Shown piece by piece: positions 60,736-64,000 of a stretch of DNA of 64,000 nucleotides (the stretch's first letter is position 1; the number at the start of each line of letters is the position of its first letter). Below the pieces are notes generated by a model. That model was given only the letters and a program-made list of their open reading frames with translations, was not told the origin of the DNA and ran no database searches. The position numbers and the translations under genes are program-made. This DNA comes from JAEUIT01 sp044220875. GTDB taxonomy: Bacteria > Planctomycetota > Phycisphaerae > Phycisphaerales > SM1A02. The stretch spans positions 186,001 through 250,000 of the forward strand of contig JBGAQH010000006.1 in NCBI GenBank assembly GCA_044220875.1. The letters are read 5' to 3'.

Positions 60736-61143
60736 CAGGGTGCGTTCCTGTGGTCGGGTGCGCGGGAGCATGCGCAGCGAGACCGATTGAGGCGGGGATC
60801 CGCGATCGGCGACGGACGCCGTGCCCATACCAGTGGAGCAGAGAAACAGACAGCAGGGGGTCACGCGTTCGTAACACCCCGCACCGTCGGCTCGGCGGCT
60901 GAGGCTGGGAGGCGCCCCGACTTCGCGCACGGTCGCTTGCCTATGTGGACAAAAAAGTCCTTGCCACTTTCCCCCGATGTCGCGGAGGAGGTCGTCGCAC
61001 GTGCTACCTTCGCCCCGCGTGGCGTGCGGAGCTCTTCCGCAGCACGTTGGGAGGGGCTTGTTCCATGCACATCCATTCGTTCGCACTGGCACCCGAGGGA
61101 GTCATGCAATCGCCTACCGGTTTCGGGCGGGTATTGTCCCGGC
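60736..61143. other. Divergent intergenic region
   Basis: 408 nt without a supported gene. A small palindrome, GGAC-AAAAAA-GTCC, lies at 60947-60960, an AT-rich island in otherwise GC-rich DNA and a possible regulator site. No clear promoter is seen. Confidence 0.5.
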
Positions 61144-61662
61144 ATGGACCTCCATCGCCTCTACGAGTACCTCTTGGTTTCCCGTGAGCGGGTATTCGAT
61201 GCAGTCCGGCCGCTGACGGCCGAGGAGTGGAGGAGGGCGTTTCCCTTCGGGCTGACGTCGATCGGTGCGACCCTGACGCACCTCCTGACGTCGGAGTGGT
61301 ACTACGTCGAGCGCGTCATGGGCCACGACGTGCCGCCCTACGAAACGTGGCCCATCAAGGAGGAGCAACCTCCGCCATTCAGCGTGGTCGAGTCGACGTG
61401 GCGGACGCAGGGGGCGCGGGTCAAGGAGCTCGTGGCAAGGGAGCGGCAGTGGACGCGTCCCGTGACATGGCTTGGATTTCCGGATGGAGAGGGGAGGCGC
61501 TTTCAGATCACGACGACAGCGGAAGAGTGCTTCCTGCAGCTTGCGCTGCACGAGGCGCATCACCGGGCGCAAGCCATGGCGATGCTCCGCGGCGTCGGTC
61601 GGCCGCTGGAGGACATCGACTTCAACGCCCTCATGTTCACGCGGGTGCTGGTCTCGGCGTGA
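61144..61662 (+). CDS. DinB/DfrB-like four-helix metal-binding protein
   Basis: 172 residues beginning MDLHRLYEYLLVSRERVFDA. The expected DinB elements are present: HLLTSEWYYVERV (first histidine, helix 2) and LHEAHHRAQAMAML (third-helix histidines). DinB-superfamily proteins are small metal-dependent thiol transferases or damage-induced proteins. It is cytoplasmic. Nothing around it narrows the role; it is convergent with the transporter gene. Confidence 0.75.
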   Translation: MDLHRLYEYLLVSRERVFDAVRPLTAEEWRRAFPFGLTSIGATLTHLLTSEWYYVERVMGHDVPPYETWPIKEEQPPPFSVVESTWRTQGARVKELVARERQWTRPVTWLGFPDGEGRRFQITTTAEECFLQLALHEAHHRAQAMAMLRGVGRPLEDIDFNALMFTRVLVSA

Positions 61663-61751
61663 TCGGGCAGTGCGGTCGCGTCCACGATTGCTCGCGATGC
61701 CGTGGTTTGGGTCCCTGTCGTCTCGCTGCGATCAGCGCGTCGCGCAGGCGG

Positions 61752-62729
61752 TCAGGCGGCGCTGATGAAGGCCCGCACCGCCGCCCAGTAGAGCGGAAGT
61801 CCGACGATGACGTTGAACGGAAAGGTGACCGCAAGGGCCATCGGAACGTAGAGCCCGGGACTCGCCTTGGGAATCGCATGGCGGATCGCGGCGGGGGCGG
61901 CGATGTAGGAGGCCGATGCGGCGAGCACGACCAGCAGGAAGGCGTCTCCCTGCGAGAGTCCACAGAGCTTCGCAAGAAGGATCGCGAGCGTCGCGTTCGC
62001 GAGCGGAACGGCGATGCCCATCAGGGGAAGCGCGGGGCCGACGACCTTGAGGACGCGCGATCGCCGTGCGGCCACGAGCCCCAACTCCAGGAGAAAGAAG
62101 GTGAGGATCGGCTGAAAGAGATCGACGTACAGCGGCTTCAGCATCGTGTGGCCGCTGGTGCCGGTGATGGCTCCGATCGCCATGCTGCCGGTCAGGAGGA
62201 CCACGGGTCCATTGAGCGCCGCCTCCCGCAGGCTGGCGACGAGCGACGGGGTCGGCTCGCCGCCCGACGCGCGGGCGTTGCGGGCGAAGAGGACCGCGAT
62301 CAGGATCGCCGGCGATTCCATGAGGGCCAGGGCCGCGACCATGTGGCCGCCATGTTCGACGCCGCGACTCTGGAGAAACGCCGACGCCGTCAGGAAGGTC
62401 ACCGCGGAGACCGAGCCGTACACCGCGGCGAGGGCTGACGCATTCGCGGCATCCAGGCGACGTCGGAGGAGTGCATAGACATACAGCGGCACGATCACCG
62501 CAAGGAGGACGGCAAGGGCGAGGCTCCACATCGCATCGGCGGAGAAGCCCGATTCGGCGAGCTTCACCCCGCCCTTGATGCCGATCGCCCACATCAAATA
62601 GAGCGACAGGAGTTTCGTGACTGCTTCAGGAATCGCGAGGTCGGAGCGAAGAAAGCCAGCAGCGGCTCCCAGGAGGAAGAACAGGATCGGAGGCGTGAGG
62701 AGGTTGTCGGCGATCAGCGACCAGTTCAT
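61752..62729 (-). CDS. SbtA-type sodium-dependent bicarbonate permease
   Basis: 325 residues with ~10 membrane helices in two inverted halves, typical for SbtA/SBT family proteins. Start MNWSLIADNLLTPPILFFLL; LYLMWAIGIKGGVKLAESGF and LNGPVVLLTGSMAIGAITG are family-like. It would import bicarbonate with Na+. No SbtB or carboxysome gene is nearby, so it more likely supplies bicarbonate to carboxylases or is one of the heterotrophic SBT members. The open frame continues upstream through a 12-bp repeat, but the ATG at 62729 begins the conserved part. Confidence 0.8.
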   Translation of the reverse strand: MNWSLIADNLLTPPILFFLLGAAAGFLRSDLAIPEAVTKLLSLYLMWAIGIKGGVKLAESGFSADAMWSLALAVLLAVIVPLYVYALLRRRLDAANASALAAVYGSVSAVTFLTASAFLQSRGVEHGGHMVAALALMESPAILIAVLFARNARASGGEPTPSLVASLREAALNGPVVLLTGSMAIGAITGTSGHTMLKPLYVDLFQPILTFFLLELGLVAARRSRVLKVVGPALPLMGIAVPLANATLAILLAKLCGLSQGDAFLLVVLAASASYIAAPAAIRHAIPKASPGLYVPMALAVTFPFNVIVGLPLYWAAVRAFISAA

Positions 62730-63104
62730 GGCGGCGGAACGTAGCGCGGTCTCATGCGACGGGCCAGTCCGATGCACGGATTTTCCGCCGGCACGCACGG
62801 GGTTGAGGTCTAGCACATTCGCGAAGACTCCCGCGCCAACGACCCCGCCCCAAGTCCCCGCCCGAAGTCCCGTCCCAAGTCCGGTCGCAATCCCCGCCCC
62901 AAGCGCCCGTCCCAAGTCCCGTCCCAAGTCCCGTCCCAAGTCCCGTCCCAAGTCCGGTCCCAAGTCCGGTCCCAAGTCCGGTCCCAAGTCCGGTCCCAAG
63001 CCCCGCCCCGAGTCTAGATCAGGGAGCGAACCCGGTTGTGGAGCGCTCGCTCCAGTCACGCCGATGGGAGCACGTTGACAGATTCAGCTGCCATGAGGTA
63101 CCGA
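62730..63104. other. Intergenic region dominated by a 12-bp minisatellite
   Basis: 375 nt between the divergent SbtA-like and surface-protein genes. About 170 nt (62843-63013) are degenerate to perfect 12-bp repeats. No gene is supported here. Confidence 0.6.
62908..63003. repeat. Eight tandem 12-bp units (minisatellite)
   Basis: Four units of cgtcccaagtcc are followed by four of ggtcccaagtcc (last slightly changed). Degenerate copies continue to ~62843 on the left and ~63013 on the right. It could be read as (LGRD/LGPD)n in the SbtA frame but precedes the conserved start, so it is treated as non-coding. Confidence 0.9.
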
Positions 63105-64000
63105 ATGGCCCATCCAGCCGCTCACGCGCCCTTCACGTCGCGCTCGCCTGGCGCGGAGTTCGCGACAGCCATCGCGCTCGCGATCGCGCTGCTCGCGCCA
63201 TCGGCACGCGCGACGTCGCTCCAGGAGACGGCGTGGATCAGTCCCGTCGGAGGCGACTACAACGATCCGTCACGTTGGACGAATGGCGTACCCGCCTCGT
63301 CGAGCGCCCTGATCACCTTCGGATTGAATGCCGGCACGACTCCCTTCGTTGTCGACGGCGCCGGCAGCCATGCCTGCGGATCGATCGCCGTGTCGAACCA
63401 GCGTCCAACGCTGAACCTCGCCGCGGGTTCGCTCCTCTTCGTCTATCAGGGGGTCAGCATCGCGCCAGCGACGACGAGCGATTCGCCGTCGCTTGTGATC
63501 GCCGGCGGAACGATCATCGTGAACGGAAGCGACATCATCGTGGGTTCGGGGCTCGGAGCTGGCTCACTGACCTTCGACGGAGGCGAGGCGCTGATTCGAA
63601 ACGTCTCGGTCGTGCAGGGCTCGCTGCTTCTCGATCACGGGGGACTCATCGCCCTCGCCGCCGCCCCACCCGCGGCGCGGCTCACGCTTGGCGTCGGCGG
63701 CGTCGCGTCGCTCGACCTGCGGGACCGTTCGATCATGTACGCGTGGGAGCTGACGCAAATCGGCGGCTCGGGAGGCGACGCGACCTGGACGCTCACCGAC
63801 GGTGCAGTCTTCGAAACGGGCAACGAGATCATGATCGGAGGCAATGCGCTCTCGGCGCAGGTCGGCCCCGGCCACGCAAGCGTCACGCTCTCGAACGCGA
63901 CGATTCGGACCGACATCGAGAGGCCCCTGTCGATCGGCGAAGAGGGCACTGCGCTCGTCACGCTCGAGTCCGGCGCGGTGATCGACGGGTTCGCGATCGC
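63105..64000 (+). CDS. N-terminal part of a beta-repeat surface protein (3' end outside window)
   Basis: 298 residues are visible and the frame is open to the last base. I chose the ATG at 63105 because GAGG precedes it at good spacing; ATG 63093 is in frame too. A signal peptide (ATAIALAIALLAPSARA) is followed by WISPVGGDYNDPSRWTNGVP, the same type of opening as the giant protein at 10070 (WDGGAGTLSWTDANNWSPDG), then short beta repeats (LVIAGGTIIVNGSDIIVGSG). It is likely another autotransporter-like or sheath protein. Confidence 0.8.
   Translation, partial: MAHPAAHAPFTSRSPGAEFATAIALAIALLAPSARATSLQETAWISPVGGDYNDPSRWTNGVPASSSALITFGLNAGTTPFVVDGAGSHACGSIAVSNQRPTLNLAAGSLLFVYQGVSIAPATTSDSPSLVIAGGTIIVNGSDIIVGSGLGAGSLTFDGGEALIRNVSVVQGSLLLDHGGLIALAAAPPAARLTLGVGGVASLDLRDRSIMYAWELTQIGGSGGDATWTLTDGAVFETGNEIMIGGNALSAQVGPGHASVTLSNATIRTDIERPLSIGEEGTALVTLESGAVIDGFAI

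Noticed and set aside
62843..63013. Possible CRISPR array
   Set aside because: Units are 12 bp, contiguous and without spacers; no cas gene is present. It is a minisatellite.

Overview
The window is high-GC DNA packed with genes on both strands. I infer a planctomycete of the Phycisphaerae type. Five exported proteins carry paired dockerin-like calcium loops ending in LLGAWG/LLGxWT, there are very large repetitive surface proteins, and multiheme cytochromes are abundant. No rRNA or marker gene is present to confirm this. Only one tRNA gene (Arg) is visible.

Layout. (1) 1-7452: a plus-strand metabolic cluster: the tail of an unidentified gene, an ATP-citrate-lyase-like large subunit, an HD-domain protein, a single-chain homoaconitase-like hydratase, an isocitrate/isopropylmalate-type dehydrogenase and an MmgE/PrpD protein, broken by a long inverted repeat. 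(2) 7538-20585: tRNA-Arg, an exported LTxxQ-like protein, a 1818-residue surface protein built on 678-nt tandem repeats, two small dockerin-tagged proteins and a large M16 peptidase. (3) 20682-22088: an NtrC-family response regulator. (4) 22110-45804: the core of the window, nine multiheme c-type cytochrome genes with about 81 haem-binding motifs. They include an octahaem HAO-like protein with a DsrO/NrfD-type membrane module, two 15-haem paralogues, a NapC-anchored 12-haem protein, and a minus-strand operon combining two NHL beta-propeller proteins, a predicted outer-membrane beta-barrel, a pentahaem lipoprotein and a 12-haem protein. Two overlapping sensor genes lie inside, one of them frameshifted. 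(5) 46060-52119: a cytochrome c maturation operon, ccmE-ccmF-unknown-ccmA-ccmB-ccmC-ccmD, with the CxxxY type of CcmE and no ccmG or ccmH. (6) 52207-64000: miscellaneous genes: an NTF2-like secreted protein, tryptophanase, a dockerin-tagged agmatine-deiminase-like enzyme, an S10 peptidase, a DinB protein, an SbtA-type bicarbonate transporter, and the start of a second repeat-type surface protein.

How it fits together (inference). Region 4 looks like an electron-transfer network running from the quinone pool through the periplasm to the outer membrane, possibly with hydroxylamine or nitrite chemistry at the octahaem protein. Region 5 supplies haem attachment for it. Sequences close to the sigma-54 -24/-12 consensus lie upstream of the HAO-like operon, a tetrahaem gene and the ccm operon, with weaker ones before two more cytochrome genes. 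This suggests a shared sigma-54 regulon, for which the NtrC-type regulator at 20682 and the sensor genes at 30469-33249 are candidate controllers. I consider this combination (coordinated cytochrome conduit, variant Ccm system, sigma-54 control) the most interesting content. The metabolic cluster at the left end is a second candidate for an undescribed pathway.
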